From the IMG/VR virus record IMGVR_UViG_3300033995_001000, positions 1 to 64,000 of that record: a stretch of 64,000 bases of DNA. One strand, 5' to 3'. The position numbers and the translations under genes were made by a program. Positions 24,471 to 31,810 of the stretch are shown here, one piece after another (the first letter of the stretch is position 1; each line of letters opens with the position of its first letter). Source of the stretch: a virus. The notes below the pieces were generated by a model. The model did not search any database, was not told the DNA's origin, and worked only from the letters and a program-made list of their open reading frames with translations.

Positions 24471-25220
24471 TTATTTAACCATATTCTCCACTAAAGTATA
24501 ATACATTGTTTTGTATTTCTTCATTGACCCCCTAATTTCTTTGGTTGACAAATTAGTCATTTCCCTTAATGAGAGTAGTATAATATTTTTATTAAATTTA
24601 TTATTATCGTTACCGATAAAAATAGATTCATAATTCTCAAAAAGGTCATGTAACGCATGACCTAGTTTGATTTCGTTTTCCGATAAACTCTCATTTTCTA
24701 GCAAATTATCTAACTCAAGTAAAAAGTTTTTAATTACTTTTTCTGAATCAATACCTTCTTTTTCTATACTGTAAGAAAAGTTAGGGTTATTTTCTATACT
24801 CGTTGAGATATCTTCATATGATATTTTTCGGTTAGTTTCTTTTTGGTCCTTAATAATTTGACCCATAAGATAATTCTTACAGATTGTACCAAAATATGAA
24901 TAAGCTTTTTTCTCTCTAGAGGGTTTAAACTTTTCAATTTTTGTCATTAAGAATGAGTGAGTGTCTACATGTATCTCCGTAAAGTCCATGTCTTTTCTAT
25001 ATAATTTGTATCTTCGAATTATCGAAGATATCATCTTATCTAAAGGTTTTTTTAAAAAATCATTATAAATTTTATTTCGTTCTTCGTAGGAGGTTGATTC
25101 TAAAAATCTAACAACGGCCTGCTCTTCGGGAACATCAAAATAATTTAATTGTGTTGGTTTTCTACCTTTCTTTTTTAACTCAACATTGGTGTTTCCTGTT
25201 AAATTAATAATTTCTGTCAT
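24471..25220 (-). CDS. gp55: Late-transcription sigma factor (T4 gp55 type)
   Basis: 249 residues; T4 gp55 has 185. Residues about 68-140 carry a region-2-like pattern: IIRRYKLYRKDMDFTEIHVDTHSFLMTKI, then KAYSYFGTICKNYLMGQIIKDQK. The second part matches the gp55 segment that binds polymerase and melts the -10 element. The C-terminal third is helical (SLREMTNLSTKEIRGSMKKY) and could recognise DNA or the clamp. It would direct host RNA polymerase to late promoters, perhaps the TATTTAT elements. It ends the operon of genes 27974 to 24471 and directly precedes the late baseplate operon. Confidence 0.75.
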   Translation of the reverse strand: MTEIINLTGNTNVELKKKGRKPTQLNYFDVPEEQAVVRFLESTSYEERNKIYNDFLKKPLDKMISSIIRRYKLYRKDMDFTEIHVDTHSFLMTKIEKFKPSREKKAYSYFGTICKNYLMGQIIKDQKETNRKISYEDISTSIENNPNFSYSIEKEGIDSEKVIKNFLLELDNLLENESLSENEIKLGHALHDLFENYESIFIGNDNNKFNKNIILLSLREMTNLSTKEIRGSMKKYKTMYYTLVENMVK

Positions 25221-26032
25221 TAAACTGTTTGGGGTTCATACTTTATGGCCCTGTCGTTAATAAAAAAGTATTCTTTTTTGGCCGAGTCAATCCAAAATCT
25301 TACTTCACCTTCCGTTAATCTATCGTCACCATTTTTATAATTCCAAAAAATAGACCCGTCTCTCAAGTTAACATGTTTATACCCAATCTTAGGTATTGAC
25401 ATAATCTTAACTGAGTTATGTGTCATTCTTAAGAAAAATTCATATCCAAATGTTAATTTGAATGATGGTTTAATTAAACCAAAATCAATAAAAGATGATG
25501 TTTTAATAACCATACCTGAAGTTTGAAAATTCTGATATTCTAATAAAGTTTCATGAGTTAAAATACCCATTTCTGGTGTGAAGTTTGCTGCGAATGTTGC
25601 CTCATTTGTAAATCCTGCAAATTTACCTGTTTGGTCTGTATCAACAACGATAGGTAAGAATGCGTCAACATCAGGATATGAGTTAGCGTAGACCTCAACG
25701 TTTTTAAACCAAATACTTGAATACTCATCGTCAAACTCAAATAGAGAAACCCATTTAGATTTTGCCGACCTCACACCATGATTTATTTGTGATGCGTAGT
25801 TAGCGTCTTTTGTCCACGCAACTTTAACTACATTTAAAGTACCAAAATCAAATTGATTTAAGTAATCTACAATATGTGTTTCGTTAGTGTGAACTATAAT
25901 TAATTCATTGATACCAACTTTTTGATTTTTTAATGACTCAATACATTTTTCAAAATATTCAGTAAATCCGTTTGCTTTTCCTGACTTAATTGGTAAAATA
26001 ACCGATACGTCAAATTTTTGTGTGTTTTCCAT
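25220..26032 (-). CDS. Family 2-like glycosyltransferase
   Basis: 270 residues. The N-terminus VSVILPIKSGKANGF opens a GT-A fold, and SLFEFDDEY (residues 97-104) supplies the DxD-type metal site. Later segments (FGYEFFLRMTH, YKHVNLRDGS) fit the acceptor half. The enzyme should transfer a sugar from a nucleotide donor; donor and acceptor cannot be read from sequence. It overlaps the sigma-factor start by one base and starts one base after the stop of another glycosyltransferase, so all are co-expressed. Confidence 0.85.
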   Translation of the reverse strand: MENTQKFDVSVILPIKSGKANGFTEYFEKCIESLKNQKVGINELIIVHTNETHIVDYLNQFDFGTLNVVKVAWTKDANYASQINHGVRSAKSKWVSLFEFDDEYSSIWFKNVEVYANSYPDVDAFLPIVVDTDQTGKFAGFTNEATFAANFTPEMGILTHETLLEYQNFQTSGMVIKTSSFIDFGLIKPSFKLTFGYEFFLRMTHNSVKIMSIPKIGYKHVNLRDGSIFWNYKNGDDRLTEGEVRFWIDSAKKEYFFINDRAIKYEPQTV

Positions 26033-26033
26033 A

Positions 26034-27098
26034 TTACTCTTCGATAGTTTCTAGTTTAGTTAATTGTTCTTGAAATGAGGCAAATCTTGTGTTAATATAA
26101 TCAGTAAATAATTTTACCGAAACCTCATTGAATTCTTTTTTTGTTGGTAAATTCTCAACTGTTTTAATCATTTCCTCATATAAATTAGGGTTAACATTGT
26201 CCTCCAACCAATTTTGTAAGAAGTCAGCAACAAAATCAACCATTTGATTTTTATTGTTAATCCATATACCATTATCCTCTGACATCCAAGATGGTAGTAA
26301 GTTTGGTGTTAAACCTAAAACAGGTACCCCGCAAGTCATTGATTCTAATGGGAATGTACCATAAGCACTTGTTTCATCAATCCATACAGATAAGAAACTT
26401 TCTTTTAATGATTTAGAAAATTCTTCTTCGGATAAACCTCTCATATCTCTAAAAGTGACCCATCTATATTGAGGGAATTTTATGTAGAAAGATTTAATTA
26501 AATTAACCGAATCTCTTTGGTCTCTTGAATGGACTGCAACAATTGGTTTTGGTGGTAATGTTTGTTTGGTGAATGATTCCGAAATGAATGGTTTTAAAAC
26601 ATCATAAGAAATACCTTTCATTAAGTTTTCTAAAAACTCCATTTGGGTTTCTGATGTAGTAATACATTTGTAAAACCCTAATTGTGACCAAGATTGACCT
26701 GGTTGTAATGTTTCCAATACGTGGTCATAAGCTTGACATAACACAATTTTACCACAAGGTAATTTAGCGATTTGACTCATTACAAATCCGTATAATTCAG
26801 GGATAACAATAAAATCTTCAGGTGAAACCTCTAAGTTTTGACCTTCGATAGATTTATGAGGTAATGATGTCATGTATGATTCACCTAACCATCCTGATAC
26901 TCCTGTATAATCAGGTTTCTCATGTAAAATGATTGGGTTATATCCTTCGTTTAATAATGCCATTCCTAAATTATAAATGTAGGCGATTGATGCTTTGGCA
27001 TTACCCTTAGTATCCTGAACTAAAAGATAGATTCTTGATTTCTTATCTTTCATGTTTTGAACTGACTGTTCTAATTTTGAAATTTGTTCTTTATTCAT
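26034..27098 (-). CDS. GT-B-fold glycosyltransferase
   Basis: 354 residues. The N-terminal half has alternating strand/helix segments (SRIYLLVQDTKGNAKASIAY) with a Gly-rich acceptor loop. The C-terminal half contains IVAVHSRDQRDS and the donor-binding motif YGTFPLESMTCGVPVLG (residues about 255-271), with the Glu and following Cys-Gly-Val-Pro of GT4-type enzymes. An ATG at 27098 starts 4 bases before the upstream stop. The protein is a nucleotide-sugar transferase of unknown specificity. It is followed at once by the GT2 gene. Confidence 0.85.
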   Translation of the reverse strand: MNKEQISKLEQSVQNMKDKKSRIYLLVQDTKGNAKASIAYIYNLGMALLNEGYNPIILHEKPDYTGVSGWLGESYMTSLPHKSIEGQNLEVSPEDFIVIPELYGFVMSQIAKLPCGKIVLCQAYDHVLETLQPGQSWSQLGFYKCITTSETQMEFLENLMKGISYDVLKPFISESFTKQTLPPKPIVAVHSRDQRDSVNLIKSFYIKFPQYRWVTFRDMRGLSEEEFSKSLKESFLSVWIDETSAYGTFPLESMTCGVPVLGLTPNLLPSWMSEDNGIWINNKNQMVDFVADFLQNWLEDNVNPNLYEEMIKTVENLPTKKEFNEVSVKLFTDYINTRFASFQEQLTKLETIEE

Positions 27099-27102
27099 TG
27101 TA

Positions 27103-27378
27103 TTAGTATTTATTTAGTAATTTTTTATTTAAAAGTGTGTTAAAGGCTAATTTAAATGGAATTGTAATCTCTGACCCTTTACCTGCTAAAGTTTCGTCGA
27201 CTTCATCTCCATCATCCATAATAACATCTAACATGAGTTTAATCGTTTCGTATTTTACGATATTAATTTGTGTACTATCGGTTTCACCCGAAGAAGATGA
27301 CGGCTCTTGTTTTATTTGGATATATTCGTCAATCTTATCTAAATCCAAATAGTAATGTTCTCCTAATATTTTTAACAT
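27103..27378 (-). CDS. Small hypothetical protein
   Basis: 91 residues with a beta-like N-terminus (LKILGEHYYLDLDKI), a Ser-rich linker, a helix with acidic Asp/Glu cluster (VIMDDGDEVDET) and a basic C-terminal helix. Start and upstream stop share one base (TAATG), indicating coupled translation with the HAD-like gene. It is not a shadow: codon use matches neighbours and the spacing is tight on both sides. No family is recognised. Confidence 0.65.
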   Translation of the reverse strand: MLKILGEHYYLDLDKIDEYIQIKQEPSSSSGETDSTQINIVKYETIKLMLDVIMDDGDEVDETLAGKGSEITIPFKLAFNTLLNKKLLNKY

Positions 27379-27974
27379 TATAAAATAATTTTTAATTTAT
27401 CTTCCAATTCTTTGATTGTGTTTATTGTGTATTCCGATTCAACATTATTGTTATAAATTGTTTCATATTTAATTAATGTTTTATCTGATGGATGGTCTAA
27501 TAATAGTGCGGGATTTGCGGTAAGTAAAACATCAATTTCATCCCACATAGAGTTAATTGTTAAATTACTATAGAATTTTACCTTTTCAAATTCGCATCCA
27601 AATTTAGATAAGAAAAATAATGAAGCGGGTTTTGATTTATTAATTTCGTCAGAAATAATAATTAAATCATGTTCATTTCTTAATTTTAAGTAGATTTCAT
27701 TTAAATCGTTAAATGTTGAGTATTCTGCTGATTGAGCATGTCCAAAAATTTCCATAGGAAATTCTTCATACAAGAATGAGTATAACTCCTCATCATTTTC
27801 AAAACTAAAATGTTTTTTTAAATCAAGACTATCAACAGGTGTTGTTATCTCGTAATTGAAGGTGTTTTCTTCCTCAATACCGTCAGTCTTATCAATCATG
27901 AATTTTTGATAAGTTTGTTCTATTTTGTCTAAAGTGTTTCGTAGAACACCATTAATTTCTATACCTATTCTCAT
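27378..27974 (-). CDS. HAD-superfamily-like protein with degenerate active site
   Basis: 198 residues. MRIGIEINGVLRNTLDKI aligns with motif I of HAD 5'-nucleotidases (usually D-x-D-G-V-L), but the nucleophile Asp is Glu6 and the second Asp is Asn8. IIISDEINKSKPASLFFL matches motifs II and III (Ser, Lys), and EIDVLLTANP sits where motif IV is expected. With both motif I aspartates changed, phosphatase activity is doubtful. It may be a binding or regulatory relic. It starts the operon that ends with the sigma factor. Confidence 0.75.
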   Translation of the reverse strand: MRIGIEINGVLRNTLDKIEQTYQKFMIDKTDGIEEENTFNYEITTPVDSLDLKKHFSFENDEELYSFLYEEFPMEIFGHAQSAEYSTFNDLNEIYLKLRNEHDLIIISDEINKSKPASLFFLSKFGCEFEKVKFYSNLTINSMWDEIDVLLTANPALLLDHPSDKTLIKYETIYNNNVESEYTINTIKELEDKLKIIL

Positions 27975-27992
27975 ATACGTAAAAAAATATGT

Positions 27993-28038
27993 AAAAAACC
28001 CAATAAGTAAATTAAATTGAATTTATACTTATTGGGTT
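27993..28038 (-). terminator. Rho-independent terminator after phoH
   Basis: A 13-bp stem, AACCCAATAAGTA with TACTTATTGGGTT, followed on the minus strand by six T. It lies 11 bases past the phoH stop and upstream of the HAD-like gene. Confidence 0.82.
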
Positions 28039-28048
28039 CGTAATTATT

Positions 28049-28786
28049 TTAGTTTTCGTATCTTTTTAGGATTTTACTAATTAATGGGTTTCTAACCACA
28101 TCTTCAGGTTTGAATTCGAATGTTCCAATATCATCCATATTTTGAAACTTTTGTAGTGCGTCCCACAACCCTGTCTGAGTTTTATCTTTATGTCGGTCAA
28201 ATTGTTCTAAGTCACCTGAAAGGAAGAATTTAGAATTAAACCCAATCCTTGTTAATAATAATTTCATTTGACTTGGTGTTGAGTTCTGAGCCTCCTCGAA
28301 TAGTAGAATTGAATTGTCGATGTTCATACCTCTCATGTAGGCCAATGCAAAAACTTCGATAGCTTCAATCTCTTTTAATTTTTCTCTCGCTTCTTTACCA
28401 ATAATCTTATTTAATAAATAATACGATGGGAAAATGTAAGGGTCTAATTTCTCTTCAACATTACCAGGGAGTGAACCTAATTTTTCTTCGGCCTCAACTG
28501 CGGGTCTTACAATAATGATTTTTTCATAAGGTGTTGTAGGGTCTGCGAGTAAATCTACCGCCGCTTTCATCGCTATGTAACTTTTACCAACACCTGCAGG
28601 TCCTGAACAAATGGTAATTTGACTATTAGTTAAAATGTCATAATACTTTCTTTGACTTTCCGAAAGAAACTTCTCTTTAGATTTTTTCTTTATGATTTGT
28701 GATATTAATTCTTTTTTTGTTAGTCTTGGTTTGTACTCATCAACTGGTTTTGGTGGTACTGTACTTCTTTTTTTTCTTTCTGTCAT
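28049..28786 (-). CDS. phoH: PhoH-family ATPase
   Basis: 245 residues. The Walker A motif is GPAGVGKS (residues 62-69). Walker B with adjoining helix reads ILLFEEAQNSTPSQMK (about 159-174), followed by FFLSGDLEQFD, a sensor-like segment typical of PhoH. The N-terminal 40 residues are a Lys-rich extension. PhoH proteins are P-loop ATPases with reported RNA-linked functions; the role in phage infection is unsettled. The gene is isolated, with its own terminator and 59 bases to the next gene, and no TATTTAT element, so it is probably an early or middle gene. Confidence 0.95.
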   Translation of the reverse strand: MTERKKRSTVPPKPVDEYKPRLTKKELISQIIKKKSKEKFLSESQRKYYDILTNSQITICSGPAGVGKSYIAMKAAVDLLADPTTPYEKIIIVRPAVEAEEKLGSLPGNVEEKLDPYIFPSYYLLNKIIGKEAREKLKEIEAIEVFALAYMRGMNIDNSILLFEEAQNSTPSQMKLLLTRIGFNSKFFLSGDLEQFDRHKDKTQTGLWDALQKFQNMDDIGTFEFKPEDVVRNPLISKILKRYEN

Positions 28787-28845
28787 GTTAAAAACTTAAA
28801 TGTTAATTGTTTTTTAAAATATACTTTAGTTACTGTTTATGTAAA

Positions 28846-29556
28846 TCAATTTCTTTCAAATCCTTCTTCATCATGGTGACAGGTTATTGAGTTAATTAAA
28901 TAACTTTTTAAGTTATTTTTTAATATATGTTCTCTACATCTATTCCATAATTCACCATCAGAGGGTAACCCAACAACCCCTGTTTCATCAAATAAATCAC
29001 GATATTTAAATGGTATTGTATTAAAATTCATACATACTGAAGAATGGATTAATGTCGCATAACTTGGTAGAAAATTAATATAATGATTTTCGATACCAAT
29101 TATTTTTGGCATAGTTTTTTCTGGTGACAAGTAAGTTGACTTAGTACAAACCCAATCGGCGTTTGTATTTAATAGACATTTATTAATTACTTCTAAATGA
29201 TTTGGTTCCCATACGTCGTCATGGTCCAAATGACAAATATAATAGTTTCCATCGTCTAATGATTTATCAATTCCGTAGTTAACCGCGTTAACACCACCGT
29301 AAGACCAAAGAGCATACCCTTTACCATAACGGTCCCTTTCTTTAGCAAACGGGAGGTTTTCAAAATAGAGTTTATCTTTATCGTAACTTTTACATATGTT
29401 AATAAACTCTTCATTATCTTCGTACTTGTCTCCAATAACGTAAACTTTAAAATCTTCATGAGTTTGATTAAAAACACAATCTAACGCTCTTTTTAAGTAA
29501 AAAGGTGTTGAGTTATCTGTTCTTTGGTATGTTGATATTATAATTGATAGTTTCAT
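28846..29556 (-). CDS. Family 2 glycosyltransferase
   Basis: 236 residues. The opening LSIIISTYQRTDN is a standard GT2 start. HLDHDDVWEPNH (residues 109-120) carries the DxD metal motif. SDGELWNRCREHI near residue 205 fits the catalytic-base region. The enzyme adds a sugar from a nucleotide donor to an unknown acceptor. It is the downstream member of a leftward group that also has hydratase, acyltransferase, methyltransferase and aminotransferase, so it probably uses or follows the modified sugar made there. No late-type promoter element precedes it. Confidence 0.9.
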   Translation of the reverse strand: MKLSIIISTYQRTDNSTPFYLKRALDCVFNQTHEDFKVYVIGDKYEDNEEFINICKSYDKDKLYFENLPFAKERDRYGKGYALWSYGGVNAVNYGIDKSLDDGNYYICHLDHDDVWEPNHLEVINKCLLNTNADWVCTKSTYLSPEKTMPKIIGIENHYINFLPSYATLIHSSVCMNFNTIPFKYRDLFDETGVVGLPSDGELWNRCREHILKNNLKSYLINSITCHHDEEGFERN

Positions 29557-29574
29557 GATTATTTAGTTTTTACT

Positions 29575-29943
29575 TTATTTTTTTAAAACTATCGCATTAC
29601 CATCAATAATTTCTACATCGTCTCTTATTATTTTTGTTTTTAAAAAATACTTATTATTTTCTTTTTTGTCTAACTCAATCACAATTTCAATCTCATCATT
29701 AATGTAACAAGGGTTTTTAAAATTTAAATCTTGTTTTAAATATATTGAACCTTCACCAGGGTAATAGGTTGCAATTATCTTAGAAAAAAAGGAAGATAAT
29801 AACATTCCATGTGCAATTCTTTTTCCAAATATACTATTTTTGGAATACTCATCATCTAAGTGGATTGGATTTTTATCTCCAGACAGTTCGGAAAAATCCC
29901 TCACCATTTTATCTGTTATAGTTATTTTTTCAGAAACTCGCAT
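29575..29943 (-). CDS. MaoC-like (R)-enoyl-CoA hydratase
   Basis: 122 residues, a single hotdog domain. SGDKNPIHLDDEYS (residues 21-34) carries the catalytic Asp23 and His28, and FGKRIAHGML is the next family signature. Such enzymes hydrate enoyl-CoA to (R)-3-hydroxyacyl-CoA. The start overlaps the acyltransferase stop by 22 bases, so the two are co-translated. A hydratase feeding an acyltransferase is how 3-hydroxyacyl groups are made for amino sugars such as anthrose. That link is inference. Fatty-acid or polyhydroxyalkanoate roles are less likely in a phage. Confidence 0.9.
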   Translation of the reverse strand: MRVSEKITITDKMVRDFSELSGDKNPIHLDDEYSKNSIFGKRIAHGMLLSSFFSKIIATYYPGEGSIYLKQDLNFKNPCYINDEIEIVIELDKKENNKYFLKTKIIRDDVEIIDGNAIVLKK

Positions 29944-30479
29944 TCTAAACTGTATAAATTATTTTCTCTATTTTTTATGACCTTAGATGGTATACCAACA
30001 ACAATTTTAGACTTTTCAACATCTTTAGTCACTAATGATAACGAACCAACAGAACTATGGTCATCAATATTAACATTTGGTAATATCACACTCCCCGCAC
30101 CAACAATAACGTGTTTACCTAACCTAACATCACCTGATATAACATTAGTGTATTCTTTACTTACTGTTGGATTTGTTAAAAAATTACCACTATAATCATC
30201 AGTTGAACTGTATATTGATACTCTTGATGATAATCCTGAAAAATCGTCAAGTGTTATTTTACCGTTCCCGATTAAACTACAAAAAACGGCAATGTGAACA
30301 TAGTTACCTATTTTAATTCCACCTTCACCAGCGCTAATCACACAAAAATCATCAATTCTAACATTGTTACCTATCGATATGTTCCGTGGATTGTAAATTG
30401 AACATTTGTTTGAAATCAAAACATTTTCCCCAATTGATTTAAATCCAATTAATTTTAATTCTTCTTTAGTATAAAACAT
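29922..30479 (-). CDS. Left-handed beta-helix (hexapeptide) acyltransferase
   Basis: 185 residues. Hexapeptide repeats run through most of the protein (ISIGNNVRIDDFCVISA, KIGNYVHIAVFC, RLGKHVIVGAGSVILPNVNI), and the C-terminus GIPSKVIKN is the usual end of the family. His35-like residues for CoA-dependent acyl transfer are expected within the coils, but I cannot fix the exact one. It probably acylates the amino or hydroxyl group of a sugar. Overlap with the MaoC gene and nearness to the aminotransferase suggest an N-acylated amino sugar. Confidence 0.92.
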   Translation of the reverse strand: MFYTKEELKLIGFKSIGENVLISNKCSIYNPRNISIGNNVRIDDFCVISAGEGGIKIGNYVHIAVFCSLIGNGKITLDDFSGLSSRVSIYSSTDDYSGNFLTNPTVSKEYTNVISGDVRLGKHVIVGAGSVILPNVNIDDHSSVGSLSLVTKDVEKSKIVVGIPSKVIKNRENNLYSLECEFLKK

Positions 30480-30566
30480 AGTTATTTTAATTAATTTTTA
30501 TAGACAGTAAAGAAAGATTATTACTCACTTTCCTTCCAAACTCACCTGTACCTATTCTCGATTTTT

Positions 30567-31184
30567 TTATTTTATTTTTTTAATTATTTTACGGTAATTT
30601 GAATGTAATTCGGTAATATAGTCAGAAAAGGTTAACATAAAATAGTCTACAGATTCTTTCGGTCTTAAGTTTGTTGGCCGACTCATTTCCCATAAGTAAT
30701 CGTCAAAAATAATAATACCATTATCATTTAATAATTCCCATGACATAATCGCATCCATCATAACATATGGTGCGGTATGATTACCGTCAATAAAAATTAT
30801 ATCGTACATTTTTCCTTCAGTAATTAAAAATGGTAAGACTTTATTTGAAAGACCTTCCCTAACGATTACCTTATTGGCGTTTGTACTTTCATTAATATTA
30901 TGTAAAAACATTTCTTTAGTTTTTCTTTCACTTAATAACCATTCAGCGTTATCTTTAAAGTAAGAATTTAAACTATTATTATCTTGACTAAAATTAGTCC
31001 ATGGGTCGACACAAGTTATCGTTGATTTGTCGTTTTGTAAAATATTATCTAAAAACCAAATAGTGGATTTACCCTCAAAACAACCTATCTCAAGGATATG
31101 AATTTCTTTTGTTGGGTCTAAATTATTTAATACGGATAACCCATCGTTGGTAAACCATTCTTCTGTAAATTTGTAATTTTTCAT
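30567..31184 (-). CDS. Class I SAM-dependent methyltransferase
   Basis: 205 residues. HILEIGCFEGKST (residues 29-41) is motif I, TCVDPW gives the acidic residue after strand 2, and MYDIIFIDGNHTAPYVMMDAI with IIIFDDY completes a Methyltransf_24-type core, a group that often methylates sugars and small molecules. The start overlaps the aminotransferase stop by four bases (ATGA). An 87-base gap separates it from the acyltransferase gene. O-methylation of the cassette sugar is a reasonable inference; protein or glycan substrates cannot be excluded. Confidence 0.88.
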   Translation of the reverse strand: MKNYKFTEEWFTNDGLSVLNNLDPTKEIHILEIGCFEGKSTIWFLDNILQNDKSTITCVDPWTNFSQDNNSLNSYFKDNAEWLLSERKTKEMFLHNINESTNANKVIVREGLSNKVLPFLITEGKMYDIIFIDGNHTAPYVMMDAIMSWELLNDNGIIIFDDYLWEMSRPTNLRPKESVDYFMLTFSDYITELHSNYRKIIKKIK

Positions 31185-31810
31185 TGTTGATATATTTTAA
31201 AATTTGATAAATCTGGATAAGGTAATTCTAAATCCTCATTATGTTTTGGAGTCCCATCCATATTATAGAACTGATTCATTAATAAATAACCTCTCGCGGC
31301 TAATTCGGGCATCATATAAAAATTCCAACCTAACATATCAAAATGGTCGTCATGGTATGAACATTCTCTTCTCCCACTATATCTTGCTCGTTTGAACCAA
31401 AGATACGCATCATAGTCGTCTGTTAAAATTGCACCACCCTTAGACAGTTTAAAGTGTTTGTATGGTCCTGTGAATGAGATACACATATGAGTGTTAGGTA
31501 TGTACATATTACTAGTAAACCTAAGTGCCGAATCCCAAACTTTTGTTGGGGACAACTGGTACGCACCTTTTATAGTTTTACCCTCAACAGGGGTAAATTT
31601 AACCTTACCTCCCGCATGAATAATCTCACATGGTACCGATGGGTATGTTCTGGATGGAATCTCAATTTCCATACCTTTAATATTCTCATACATTAGTGAT
31701 AAGAATAATGCGTTACTTTGATTATCCACTGTTACAACGTACTTCGCACCTGTATATTCGGATAGTTTAGTTTCAAAATTTTCTGTTATTTGGTAAATTC
31801 CTTGTGCCAT
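31181..31810 (-). CDS. Short DegT/DnrJ-type PLP aminotransferase
   Basis: 209 residues, against about 370 in the family. The N-terminus FETKLSEYTGAKYVVTVDN is the usual DegT opening. VWDSALRF (Asp93) is where the pyridine-binding Asp is expected, and SFTGPYKHFKLSKGGAILTDD contains the probable PLP lysine Lys118 and the Gly-Gly after it. Most of the C-terminal domain is missing, but the reading frame is clean and overlaps its neighbours by one and four bases, so it looks like a natural minimal form. It probably makes an amino sugar from a keto-sugar nucleotide. Confidence 0.8.
   Translation of the reverse strand: MAQGIYQITENFETKLSEYTGAKYVVTVDNQSNALFLSLMYENIKGMEIEIPSRTYPSVPCEIIHAGGKVKFTPVEGKTIKGAYQLSPTKVWDSALRFTSNMYIPNTHMCISFTGPYKHFKLSKGGAILTDDYDAYLWFKRARYSGRRECSYHDDHFDMLGWNFYMMPELAARGYLLMNQFYNMDGTPKHNEDLELPYPDLSNFKIYQQ

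Noticed and set aside
27107-27113. TATTTAT on the + strand just upstream of a minus-strand glycosyltransferase start
   Set aside because: It points away from the gene and no + strand gene follows, so it is probably a chance match in AT-rich DNA.
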